Source: Hemileia vastatrix | Taxonomy: Eukaryota; Basidiomycota; Pucciniomycetes; Pucciniales; Zaghouaniaceae | Direction of reading: 5' to 3' | Assembly (NCBI GenBank): GCA_030280995.1 | Contig: JASXTE010000005.1 | Location: 22,437,001-22,501,000 of the forward strand | DNA: 64,000 nt | Part shown: in pieces, positions 47,881 through 56,825 of the stretch | Layout of the letters: every line of letters begins with the position of its first letter | How positions within the stretch are numbered: the first letter of the stretch is position 1 | Notes under the pieces: model-generated | Databases searched by the model: none | Seen by the model: only the letters and a program-made list of their open reading frames with translations | Told to the model about the DNA's origin: nothing | Position numbers and translations under genes: made by a program

Positions 47881-48150
47881 ATGTTAGGATATTTGAAGAT
47901 GAAAAGAAGAAGAAACATGCAGATGAGATGGGGAGGGTTTCTGAATGGATTAAAGAAATAGAGGGGATGGAAGTGCACAGTAAGGTTGGGAGGCTGAAAC
48001 ATCCAGAAAGTTGTCCAAGATGTGGTTATGAAAAATTGAGAATTAAAATTTCAGATAAGAGGTGGACATTGACACATAAAATTTCTAATAACCCATTTTT
48101 TTCAAAATTAATTAGAGAAGATGATTGGGGTATAAGGTTTTTTATCCAAG

Positions 48151-48290
48151 TTGAGGGATCTGCAATTAGGGATCAGGTATTTTTATTCCCAGGATCAGAC
48201 ATTATTAATTGTGGATAAGGAATCCACAATAATGCATTATACCCCCTCTTATACCCTGATTTCCATTCCTAATTCCTGATGCCAAACTCA
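48151..48290. repeat. Inverted repeat at the A/B junction
   Basis: The arm 48151-48216 and the arm 48222-48290 are diverged inverted copies around the palindrome GTGGAT-AAGGA-ATCCAC (48211-48227). Shared words are CAGGAATTAGG versus GCAATTAGGG, CAGG, and ATTATTGTGGAT. It fits two facing terminal repeats, the right end of copy A and the left end of the next unit. Confidence 0.5.
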
Positions 48291-48483
48291 TTACATCCAT
48301 GATAGATTTTTAAGAAAGTCACATGAATTATAATTTCTGATGCCATCCTTAAGTCTTTCCTCACTCTATGCTACTTAATTTTGGTGGTAAAAACTTAAAG
48401 TTTTTTTCTATCTACACACCCCAACTGCACATTTGGTGGTGAATTCCCGATTCCCTTATCACATAAGCCTTCCACTGACAACT

Positions 48484-49600
48484 ATGAAACACCTCTCTAC
48501 TAGGAAGCTACTTCACTCAACTATGAATTCTATTGCTTTACTTTTAGCTCTTTACTATAAATTGGACTTTGATTTGGAAAGTGCTTTAGACTATATGTCT
48601 TTTCTTTCCAAAAAGTGTTACATAAACCCAAGGGGGCCAAATCTTCATCATGATTCCAGATATGATCTCTGCTCCATTCTCAACATTCCTCAACTAAACT
48701 TCACTCAACTATTTCAAACTTCTCCTGATTCTTTCTTCAAACTTAATCAACTCATCTCCAAAAATCCTATCATTCATAACAATTCTCAAAATAAACAGTG
48801 TGATCCTGCTATTCAACTTGCTGTTGCACAATTTTGTTTTGGGTCAAATGGAAATGGTGCTACTTTAAGACATTTGGATAATCTCTTTAACATAGGATAT
48901 GGTACAGTGATATTATACACCAAGCGCTGTATGATTTCTATCCTTTCCCTCAAGTCTCAAACACTTTCTTGGCCAACTCCACATCAGCAACTTGAATCCT
49001 CTCAAGTGATTCAAGCCAAATGTTTCCCTAGATGTGTGGGTTTTGTTGATGGAACAACTATACCTTTGAGTCAAAATCCTGCTCATTATGGAAACCATTA
49101 TTTTGATCACAAAAAAGGTTTCTTCAAAATGTCCTCCATATTCACATCTTTCATAAACTAACTTTTTATCTGCTTTGTAGATACTCAATTGCTGTTCAAC
49201 TTGTCTGTGCTGTCAACAAAAAGTTTATTGCTTTTGATAGTGGCTGCTTCAGCTCATGTCATGACTCTTCTGTCTTCCAAAGAATGAGGATTTCTCAAAG
49301 TCCTGACTCATAATTTGACAAGTCTCAGTACCTCCTTGCAGACTCAGAATATGCATGTTGAAAGTACATTATACCTGCTTTCTGTGGTGCAAACTTAGAA
49401 AATGACCCAAAAACCACCTTTAATTATCACCTTTCCCAATCAAGAGTATAGATTGAACATGATATTGGTATTTTAAAGAGAACATTTTCTAGTCTCCAGG
49501 AGCTCGGAATCAAAGTTAAAAAAAATTGGAGATCAAAACTGCAAATCATTAAATCATGACTTGCGTTATACTCCATAATATCCTAGATGATTTAAAGGAT
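48484..49600 (+). pseudogene. PIF/Harbinger-type DDE transposase, decayed
   Basis: The first frame opens at the ATG of MKHLSTRKLLHSTMNS (48484) and stays open to 49161. It shows helices typical of these proteins (QLAVAQFCFGSNGNGATL, LDNLFNIGYGTVILYTKRC) and the first catalytic region CVGFVDGTTIPLSQNP. An intron follows (donor near 49118, acceptor TTTGTAG at 49180), but a single base is missing across the join. Then come YSIAVQLVCAVNKKFIAFDS, SCHDSSVF, YLLADSEYAC (second Asp) and IEHDIGILKRTFSSLQELGI (Glu). In-frame stops occur after SPDS, after EYAC and before IEHD. It lies between the right end of copy A and the leader of copy B, so it may be copy B's own transposase, or a separate insertion. 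Confidence 0.85.
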
Positions 49601-49799
49601 GATTGAAATGATCTTTATGAAAAAGAGGATCCTAAAACAGAACTGGCTCTCCCCTCCCTTGAATCACAAAACCTTCATTCAACCAACATACTCTCTGTCA
49701 TTATGCCAATCACCCTCCACCATTTTGACACAAAACCCTTTTAATTTTTCTTTCATACTTTCCAAATGTCCACCTTGTATACTTTATTCACTTGGCTTG

Positions 49800-50400
49800 G
49801 TATTTTTTTTTGTTTCATATTCATCTTTTTGAATTTATGGTGAATATCTTATTTTTGAATGGCTCATTGGTTTTCTTTCACCAGCTCAGCATGAAATTAC
49901 ATATTTTTTCAGTGTTTCTTTTTTTCAATATTCACTCATATCCTTTTCCTCATCTCTTCAAACATCCCTCAAATATTTTGGTTGCATTTTTTTAACTCAT
50001 CTCACCAGTTAGGTCATTTTTTTCATTTTTATTGTATTTTTATTTGCAAATCATGATTTTTTTTACTTTGTTTTTGTAAGTGCTTCATTTATTTTTTTCA
50101 GGGTTAAAAATTTTTTTTTTGTTTTTTCTCTCCCTCTTTTCTCTCTTTTCCTGCTCTTTTTCTCTCCATTCCCCCCTTCTTGACTGCCTCAATACCCCCT
50201 TTCCCCCCTTATTTTCTTCCTCACCTTTCCCCCCTCTAGGTGCTCGTTTTCCTCCCTTTAGGCCCCCCTTTGCCCTCTTTAGGCCCTTTTTTCTCCCCCT
50301 TAACCCCCTTTTACCCCCTTTAGGCCACCTCTCAACTCTCCCCCCTCTCCCATCCACTGCTTCCCCTACTCCCCCCTTCCCTCTCATCTCACTTCCACCC
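49800..50400 (+). promoter_or_regulatory. Pyrimidine-rich leader of composite element B
   Basis: Plus strand T-rich then C-rich (50080-50400), mirroring 31500-32130. It precedes the Tet-like gene. Long frames through it on either strand are composition artefacts. Confidence 0.5.
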
Positions 50401-50408
50401 TCTACCTA

Positions 50409-50526
50409 CTAGCTAACAAATTTCTATGTGATTTTTTAGCTAGTTAATTTATTTTCTAAACAAATCTCTTAGAAATTTTTATCTAGTTAATTTAATAGCT
50501 AAACAAATCGCATAGCAATTGTTAGC
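50409..50526. repeat. Inverted repeat of about 118 bp
   Basis: AGCTAACAAATTTCTATGTG at the left is mirrored by the complement of GCATAGCAATTGTTAGCT at the right, and both arms continue with TTTAGCTAGTTAA-like words. The stem is imperfect over about 55 bp. It sits exactly between the C-rich and G-rich tracts. Confidence 0.7.
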
Positions 50527-50700
50527 TATTAAAGGAAGGAGGAGGCAAGGTGAGAGAGGAGGGGGAAGGGGGAAAAGGGATAAGGAGGGAGGGGAGAAGG
50601 GGGGAAGTGGTGGAGGTGAGAGGGGGGAGAGGGGGGAGAGGGGGGAGAGGGGGGAGAGGGGGGAGAGGGGGGAGAGGGGGGAAAGTGGGGAGTATTGTGA
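50527..50700 (+). repeat. Purine tract with (GAGAGGGGG)n minisatellite
   Basis: Plus strand almost purely A/G. From about 50615 to 50685 the 9-base unit GAGAGGGGG repeats about eight times. Runs of five to six G at regular spacing could form G-quadruplexes. The strand switch relative to the C-rich tract is caused by the inverted repeat between them. Confidence 0.8.
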
Positions 50701-51263
50701 GATGGGGTAAAGGGGGGGATTGAGGACACCAAAAAGAGGTAAAAGAGGTAGACAAGGAGGAGTAATGTGGGAGTATGAAAAAGAAAATATTTTTTATTTT
50801 TATTAACATTATTTTGTTTTATTTTGTTTTTTTACAGAATATTATAAAAAAATTTTTTACAGTTCAAGCTGAATCAAAAGTAAATTTGGTTTTGTTTATA
50901 ATTTTGATTTTTATATTTGGGAAAAAATTTTCTGATACAATTTTTTTTTTTTGGTTTAATTTTTTTATTATCATTTTTTTTCAAGGACTTTAGGTGGTAT
51001 ATCTAACACCAAATAACTTAAAAATTCATTTTTTGGGAAAATAATTTTACTGATGTCTGTTTTTATTCTTATTTTTTTTTCAATTTTTTTTTTCAAGGAC
51101 AGTTTTAGTAATTGATTTCTTTTCAAAAAACAATTATTTGGATTAATTTTTTATCAATAAAATTCTTAAGGTTGAATAAACAAACTAAATTTTGTGAGTT
51201 TAATTTTTTTGCCATTTTGTTTTTTTGATTTTTGACACAAATTTATTTTGTTCAGAGAAAAAA

Positions 51264-52499
51264 ATGACTATTTTTTCAGAATCACCTCTTACTTCTCTAT
51301 CATCATACTCTTTATTATCTTTATTATATTTTTCAAATTCAACTTCATTTCAATCATCATGCAAAATATAATAAAAAAATAATGATGTTCAAATTCAGAA
51401 GAATAAAATAAATTTAAAAAATAAAATTCATTTGTATTTTTTATTTGGCCATATATCAAATATTGAGTACTATAAAAGTATAGTTGAAAAAAAAAATTTC
51501 TATCCAATTGAGTTACCAGAAGATTTAAAATATTTAAACAAATCAGGAGATGATGAAATTAAAGCAGTTATCAGTAAAAATTTTAAACCTCAATTTATTT
51601 ATGAAACTCATTCTTTTAATGGCTCAAAAGATGAAACCTTTAAACAACTATACAATCTCATAATAACACTATATCAAATTGCTTTGGTTAATTTACCAAT
51701 AAGGAATATGAATTTGTAGGGTGGTATTATGATTGGATTTCATTGGAGATCAGGATTTATTTAAGGCTATTCTCTTGTTATATCTGATAATATATGTTTC
51801 ATTCTTAAAATCATGTCACTAATTATATTACCATAGGCATCTACTCTTTACTTAAAAAATTATCTAAAACTGATAAAGATGACAATTTTTGCTTATGGGA
51901 CACCTTACCTTCTTTTAATACTTTTCTTGCTCTTTGCTTCAAAAAACTCTGAAATAAATCTTTCAAAAAGAATCATAAACTTGCTACCAAAGTTGGAATA
52001 CCAAATTGGTGTGACTCAGAATGGCAAGAAATTAGCAACAAATTTCTTTTATTTACAAATGTTATTATTACTCATTCAGGATTCTACAATAAGATTCATA
52101 TCAATAGGAATGATTCCAATTATCTTTCTGTTGGAATTTTCTCATATATCAATCCAAGAACTGGCCAACTGATACCATCTCCAGCTAAAATCAAAGGACA
52201 TGGATTATATTTTCCAAATCATCAGTGCATGATTGATTTTGGTTTTTGGGAATGGTGTGATTGAAAAAATTTGGAACTCTTCTCAGTATCATAACCAAAG
52301 GACCAAAGCTCCACCTGCCTTGGAATCTTGTCAAGAGTTCACACATTTCAGATGTTTATTTCAAATCAGTCAAAAATTAATCCACCAAATAAACAAGGTA
52401 AAAAAAGAAGTTAAATTTAACAGATATAAAAAAACATTATGTAGATCAAAAAAGTATGGGGATGAGAAGAGCCATCAAATATTTTTTATTTTTTCATAA
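51264..52499 (+). pseudogene. Tet-like 2OG-Fe(II) oxygenase gene, copy B
   Basis: Starts near the ATG at 51264 after a TTCAG acceptor-like site. The N-terminal half is open at 51432-51719 (YFLFGHISNIEYYKSIVEKK, KAVISKNFKPQF, YQIALVNLPIRN). The catalytic half follows in shifting frames: KVGIPNWCDSEWQEIS near 51990, THSGFYNKIHINRNDSNYL near 52080, INPRTGQLIPSPAKIKGHGL near 52150, HQCMIDFGF, IEKIWNSSQYHNQRTKAP and FTHFRCLFQISQKLIHQINK near 52370. Family enzymes oxidise methylated bases in DNA or RNA, using iron held by H-x-D and a distal His. Here the motif reads HIN, as HTN in copy A. No other insertion is seen, but stops and at least one shift inactivate it. Confidence 0.6.
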
Positions 52500-52739
52500 G
52501 TTTTTTATAAATAACTCTTATATTTCAAATTCCTAAAATAAAGTAATGGGCCAACAACCCTGTGTGGTATAAATGGGAATTATGACAAAATTTATTTGTT
52601 TCATGAGGCTCCTTGGCCTACACTTGTGGAAAGTCTCAAACATTTGTTTCTAGATTTTATCCACATCTTTGCTAGAGGAATCTTCATTACTTAAAAACTA
52701 GGGATATTGATATATATTAGTTTTTTATATATTAATTTA

Positions 52740-53180
52740 AGTAATTATATTAAATTTTGATGATTCCCACCCCTTACTTCAATAAAATGCAGGGGTGGGT
52801 ATTGTCAATTTTTCAAATCTGACATATAAAATTTTTCGTGATACCCACCCCTTACTCCAATAAAATGCAGGGGGGGGGGGGGTATTGCCAAATTTTCAAA
52901 TCTGACTTGAAAATTTTTTGACTTGAAATTTTGGTGATACCTGTCCCTTACTTCAATAAAATGCAGGGGGGTGGATTGCCAAAATTTCTTATAAGGCTTA
53001 AAAAATTCTTGACTTGACAGAATTTTGGTGATAACCATAAAATGCAGGGGGTAGTAATGCCAAATTTTCACATGGCTTTCAAGATTCTTGACTTGAAAGA
53101 ATTTTGGTGATACCCACTCCTTACTTTAAAAAAATACAGCAGGTGGGGATTGGCAAATTTTCAAATGAGACATGAAAATT
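52740..53180. repeat. Minisatellite of composite element B, about five units
   Basis: Units of 80-105 bp contain GGTGATACCCACCCCTTACT, CAATAAAATGCAGGGG, GTATTGCCAAATTTTC and a TTGACTTGAAA word. The second unit has a run of 12 G at about 52871. Later units are shorter and more diverged. Confidence 0.85.
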
Positions 53181-53246
53181 TTATTTGAAGAAGAATTTTC
53201 AAAATTAAAATATGAAAATTCAACTAATGATGAATATAGTAATGAA

Positions 53247-54653
53247 TTACAGGAAATTATTGTAAAATTTTATGTACAAATAATTATGAATAGTTGTAGT
53301 ATGAAAAAAATAAAACACACTAGTCATTAAAAATTTCACTAGACTTTCAATTTCCTCATAAGATTTATTGGCTTTAACACATTCCATTAAAAAAATTTTC
53401 TTCTTTGGATATTCTTCAAGATGACGCTTAAATTTTATCTGTTCCATTAAGTTTTGATGTTCAAGTGTTTTCTCCTCTTTCTTTGATTTTTCAATACTAA
53501 GAGTTAGCTCAAATTTCTTCTCCTCAAAATCTTGTGCCCTATCATCCTTCCGTAAAGAGAGCTTGTACTTCCTCTCCTCAAAGTCTTGTGCCCTACCATC
53601 CCTCCTTAACAAGAGCTCATATTTTTGCTTTTCAAAATTTAGAGTCTTTTTAGCAACTTCCACTTGCTCTAGAGTGATAGGAAAATTTAAAAAAAAGTAG
53701 AAGAAAAGCAGAGTAAATTATTAAGAGGTATGGTATTACTTACCAGCATCACATTTCTCAAAAAATTCATCAATAGAAAAAAAAGGGGGTTTAAATGAAG
53801 TATCACTTTTTCTTCTTCTTTGAAAGTTGAATATAAGACTAATTGAAGCCCTTTGCTTTTTGTTCAAGGTCACATTTTCCTCCTCATCATTTTTTCTGGC
53901 TTCTGACTCAGTTGATTGTGGCTCCTGCATTTGTTCTTCAGCCTTTTTAGAAATAAGAAAATGTAAATAAAAAAAAGAATTGGTAAGATAAAAAAAACAT
54001 ACTTGAGTTAGATCAGGTTGGTTTATATTTCCATAAGGATCTATTGAAAAGATATCTTGATATGTGGAAGTTAAATGAGGGGAGGCTTGAGTAGAAGAAG
54101 AAGGAAAAAGATTTGTTTCAACATCATGTTTGGAGATAGCATCTTCACCATCCAACATGTTTGCAGGATTAACATCAGCTTTCTCTCCAAAAATGGCATC
54201 CATCTCTTTAAAGTAAAGACATAAAAATTCAATTTTATCATCTATAGATTTTATGCCCTTACTGAGATCAATGTCAGTAATACCAAAACCAGTGGAAGAT
54301 GAAAGAGTCTTTGCCTTCTTGTATTTGGCTCAGTAATTCTTGAAATTTTCAGACATCTGTTTAGGTAAAAGATCTATCCTTGCCTTGGGCTTATTCTGTA
54401 ATTCATTGGCCATTAGTAGATAACCATTAAATTTTGATGCAGGGAGCCGTCCAAATTTAGTTGCATTTTCAGTACCAAAACAAGAATCATAGTTAGATTT
54501 AGTTTTCAGCCAGTTGATAAGAATGAGATGATCATCTTTTTATAATTGAGTGGTCTTTGATTTGTCAGCTGAGCAGGGGAAAGAGGGAGTAGTGCAATTT
54601 GAAGAACAACTGGGGGAAGGCTGCCTTTGAGAAGATCTATGATGACGGGGCAT
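53247..54653 (-). pseudogene. Myb/SANT-like DNA-binding gene, copy B
   Basis: Three exons join in frame: 54653-54003, 53942-53744 and 53668-53247. Donors are GTATGT and GTAAGT, acceptors AAAAAG and CTCTAG, giving 423 codons. Exon 1 holds a Ser/Pro-rich start, then a trihelix/SANT-like region: LILINWLKTKSNYDSCFG, LPASKFNGYLLMANEL, AKYKKAKTLSSSTGFGIT, GIKSIDDKIEFLCLYFKEMD and AIFGEKADVNP. Exon 2 has a basic patch (KKQRASISL, FQRRRKSDTSF). Exon 3 is a charged coiled coil with three repeats of RAQDFEE(R/K)K. Proteins of this layout are abundant in rusts, and Harbinger transposons use a Myb-like partner to bind their ends. Two stops break exon 1: TAA at 54540-54542 and TGA at 54330-54332 (at a Trp). 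The splice sites are intact. Confidence 0.78.
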
Positions 54654-54980
54654 GTTAAGATGATTGAAGATGAAAAGGAGCAAAAACAGGCAGATGAGAT
54701 AGCAAGGTGTTCTGAATGGAGAGAATAGACAAGATGAGATGAGAATGGGAGTGCGCAGCAAGGTAGAAGGCATATCCAGAGAGTAGTCAAAGATGTGGTT
54801 ATGAATGAAAGTAGGCCAAGATGTGGTTATGACAGAAAGCTGTCCAATATGTAATTATGAAAAATTGAGTAGAAAAATGTTGGATAAGAGGTTAACTTTG
54901 ACATGTAAAATGTATAATAACCCAATTATTGGCAAAAATAATTGCAGAAGATAATTGGGGTATAAGGATTTTTATCCACA

Positions 54981-55060
54981 ATTAATTTAATTGCAGATTG
55001 GTCAACTTTGATACCCCCTAATTAATTTAATTGCAGAACTGCTAACTTTGACACCCCCTA
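54981..55060. repeat. 40-bp tandem duplication at the right end of composite element B
   Basis: Two 40-base units begin ATTAATTTAATTGCAGA and end ACTTTGAYACCCCCTA. The last CCCCC is followed by TAATA, the same word that flanks the small element at 58250-58446. Confidence 0.85.
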
Positions 55061-55388
55061 ATAGGTATGTAGTCACAAATTCTTCTCTATCATTTTAACT
55101 AAAGATTAGAATGACTATGTACTAAAATTTATTTTATTAGGGGAAGATGTAGATTAATTTTTTTTCAAAATTTATCATTATTACATTTCTGAGATATATA
55201 TTGGCTATTAGTATACCTTTTAACCTTTGTCATTTTCCAGTAGTGGGATGAAGAAAAAAAATTAAAAAAAGTCACTGATCCCCCTCTTAAGTAGAAAAAA
55301 AAGCCTAAGTATATTCAATTTCTATCTACATAAAATATACCCAACAGATTTTTATCATTTTATGGAATGTGCATTATGACCTTGGTTC
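55061..55388. other. Spacer and 3' flank of the SEN15 gene
   Basis: AT-rich DNA between the transposon end and the SEN15 stop codon. It should contain the SEN15 3' UTR (minus strand). No other feature. Confidence 0.5.
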
Positions 55389-56207
55389 TTATTCAGGTAC
55401 CTCTTTCGGTGAAACAATACCAGATTTCAAGTCATAATAGACTATTGAACTATCTGGACTAACAATCGCTAATAGGATCTTGGTATAGTTACCATTAGGT
55501 GATTCACATCCTGGGGGAAATATATTAAGTAATCTGAGTATGTTGAGAAGGTAGTGATGTACACAAAGTTAGTGCACATTGATATTCTACATAATAGTTT
55601 TGATTAAGAGCAAAAAACAAGAACGTACGAACTGAATGTGGTTGGGTGATCCACGGGCAAGGGAAGAACAACTTGAATGTGCTCCTATATGTAAGTCAAA
55701 CATATGACGAATTGATAGTACCACGTCCAAGAAAGGGTCACAGTCCCAATAAATATTGACAACATAGAAAAAAAAAATGACGAGTTTCAGAAATATTATA
55801 ACAAAGAAAACAGAAAAGAGGAAGAGAGAAAGAGAGAGAGAGAGAAAAAAAGATAATCACCGAGTTTTTTGGCTTTCCCCGATACAAAATCCATCGGGAT
55901 GAGTCACTTTGATGACTACTTTTTGGTACGTCAAATGCTTCCATATCAACCCATTCTTGCGCTATCATTACCCGCGTAAAATTCAACATCGCCCAATCCA
56001 AATATGATAAACATAAAATCAATCGACATTGGAAAAAAATAAATAAAAAATAAAAAATAAATGCCAATTTGAAGATTGATACTGACCATATATCAAATCC
56101 GAAAACGTTTGAGCCAGTGCCGCAGATTGTGAAGGGAAACGAATTGAAAGCAAATTTAGAGAATCTAAAGTAAGGGGAAGAATCATTCCGAGCAAACTGT
56201 TGAACAC
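55389..56207 (-). CDS. SEN15: tRNA-splicing endonuclease subunit Sen15 homologue
   Basis: Four exons are resolved: 56207-56087, 55961-55861, 55684-55629 and 55533-55389 (stop TAA at 55389-55391). Introns are 125, 176 and 95 bp, the last with a CACTAAC branch-site word. Donors are GTCAGT, GTGATT and GTACGT; all phases fit. The 140 residues recovered show the Sen15 fold in order: AALAQTFSDLIYAQEWVDME (helix and start of the nuclease-like domain), ILYRGKP, HIQVVLPLPVDHPTTFS, and KILLAIVSPDSSIVYYDLKS then GIVSPKEV at the C-terminus. Sen15 is a structural subunit of the nuclear four-subunit complex that cuts introns from pre-tRNAs. Exon 1 here begins after a TATATAG acceptor, so an upstream exon with the ATG (between about 56220 and 56570) is missing from my model. 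Head to head with PIG-X. Confidence 0.88.
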
Positions 56208-56543
56208 CTATATAAAATTAAGTTGAACATGTCACATTCTAGATATATATAATACTCAAGCAAACTCTGCTAATCCTAATTTGGAAGCAATGAAGTTTAT
56301 TCTCTCACCAAAAAAAGTTAAATCTCTGGATGCTGAAGTAGAGATAGGATTGTCTCAATAGAATAAATTGAATCTTTATCATGTCCAGGAGAAAAGAAAA
56401 GAAGAAAAAAAGAATGAAAACATTAATCAGTATACAGCTTAATATTGTCCAAAAAGATAAATGTTGCAAGAAATCGAAAATGTATTGCTCTTCATAATTC
56501 AAATAGAAACTTTAAAGTCATGAATAAAAATGTTACCGAACCC

Positions 56544-56810
56544 AAGTCGCTGCCCATCCAGCATATTATTTCATAGCCCCAGATAGGTGAGTCAGTATCT
56601 GTCTTCTCTATAAGTTACGGTACAACACTATATACATGTGATCGAGTTGTGACCTAACCTATTGTGTTACAATCACTACACCAACACAGCAGCGACTTGC
56701 CATCTCTGGCTGGGAATGAGCTTTCATCAAAAATAAATTATAATCTTTAAAAAAATAATACTGAGCCGAAGTCGCTGCACCTACAGCAGCGACTCGGTTT
56801 CCTCCCAGCC
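56544..56810. promoter_or_regulatory. Shared SEN15/PIG-X intergenic region with hairpins
   Basis: The words AAGTCGCTGC (56544-56553) and GCAGCGACTT (56689-56698) face each other across 135 bp. A 12-bp hairpin follows at 56766-56797 (CCGAAGTCGCTGC, loop ACCTACA, GCAGCGACTCGG). GGCTGGGA (56711-56718) pairs with TCCCAGCC (56803-56810). Between the outer arms the minus strand holds a tRNA-like stretch: TGGTGTAGTGATTGTAAC and, about 20 bases on, GGTCACAACTCGATCAC, similar to parts of a fungal valine-type tRNA but too short and unpaired. This DNA must hold the promoters of both genes, or at least the PIG-X promoter. Confidence 0.6.
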
Positions 56811-56825
56811 TGAGTTTCATCTGTC

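Larger units (their letters stand above)
31310..48245 (+). mobile_element. Composite element copy A (Tet-like plus Myb-like cargo), multiply interrupted
   Basis: Two parts (31310-33483 and 42349-48245) align in order with 49735-55058: pyrimidine-rich leader, Tet-like gene, a TCCAATAAAATTCAGGGG-type repeat, and a Myb/SANT-like gene on the other strand. Four insertions are nested in it: the Gypsy element (33484-42348), a solo LTR (42443-43909), a MULE (44331-45247) and a SINE (46967-47569). For each, copy B shows the uninterrupted site. The right end is probably at the CCCCC ending at 48245, by comparison with copy B. The left end is lost or unrecognised. That the whole unit is one transposon is an inference from two copies with the same gene order. 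Confidence 0.65.
48246..55058 (+). mobile_element. Composite element copy B (transposase?, Tet-like and Myb-like genes)
   Basis: From 49735 rightward this copy aligns with copy A in the same order but without the four insertions. The left 1.5 kb, with the Harbinger-type transposase, has no counterpart next to copy A, whose left side is truncated at 31310. The right end is probably at the CCCCC ending at 55018 or 55058: a 40-bp tandem pair ends twice in CTTTGATACCCCC / CTTTGACACCCCC. Its complement, GGGGGTRTCAAAGTTAG, resembles the terminal repeat of the small element at 58250-58446. The left terminal repeat was not found, so the extent is tentative. Confidence 0.5.

Noticed and set aside
50085..50809. 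Arg/Gly- or Pro-rich frames on both strands
   Set aside because: Produced by the C-rich and (GAGAGGGGG)n tracts, without conserved sequence between copies.
31310..55058. KDZ-type (Kyakuja-Dileera-Zisupton) transposon as carrier of the Tet-like genes
   Set aside because: No KDZ transposase motif was seen; the only nearby DDE gene looks Harbinger-like. A search could still change this.
56630..56695. Valine-type tRNA gene on the minus strand
   Set aside because: A- and B-box-like words are too close together and the acceptor and anticodon stems are missing.
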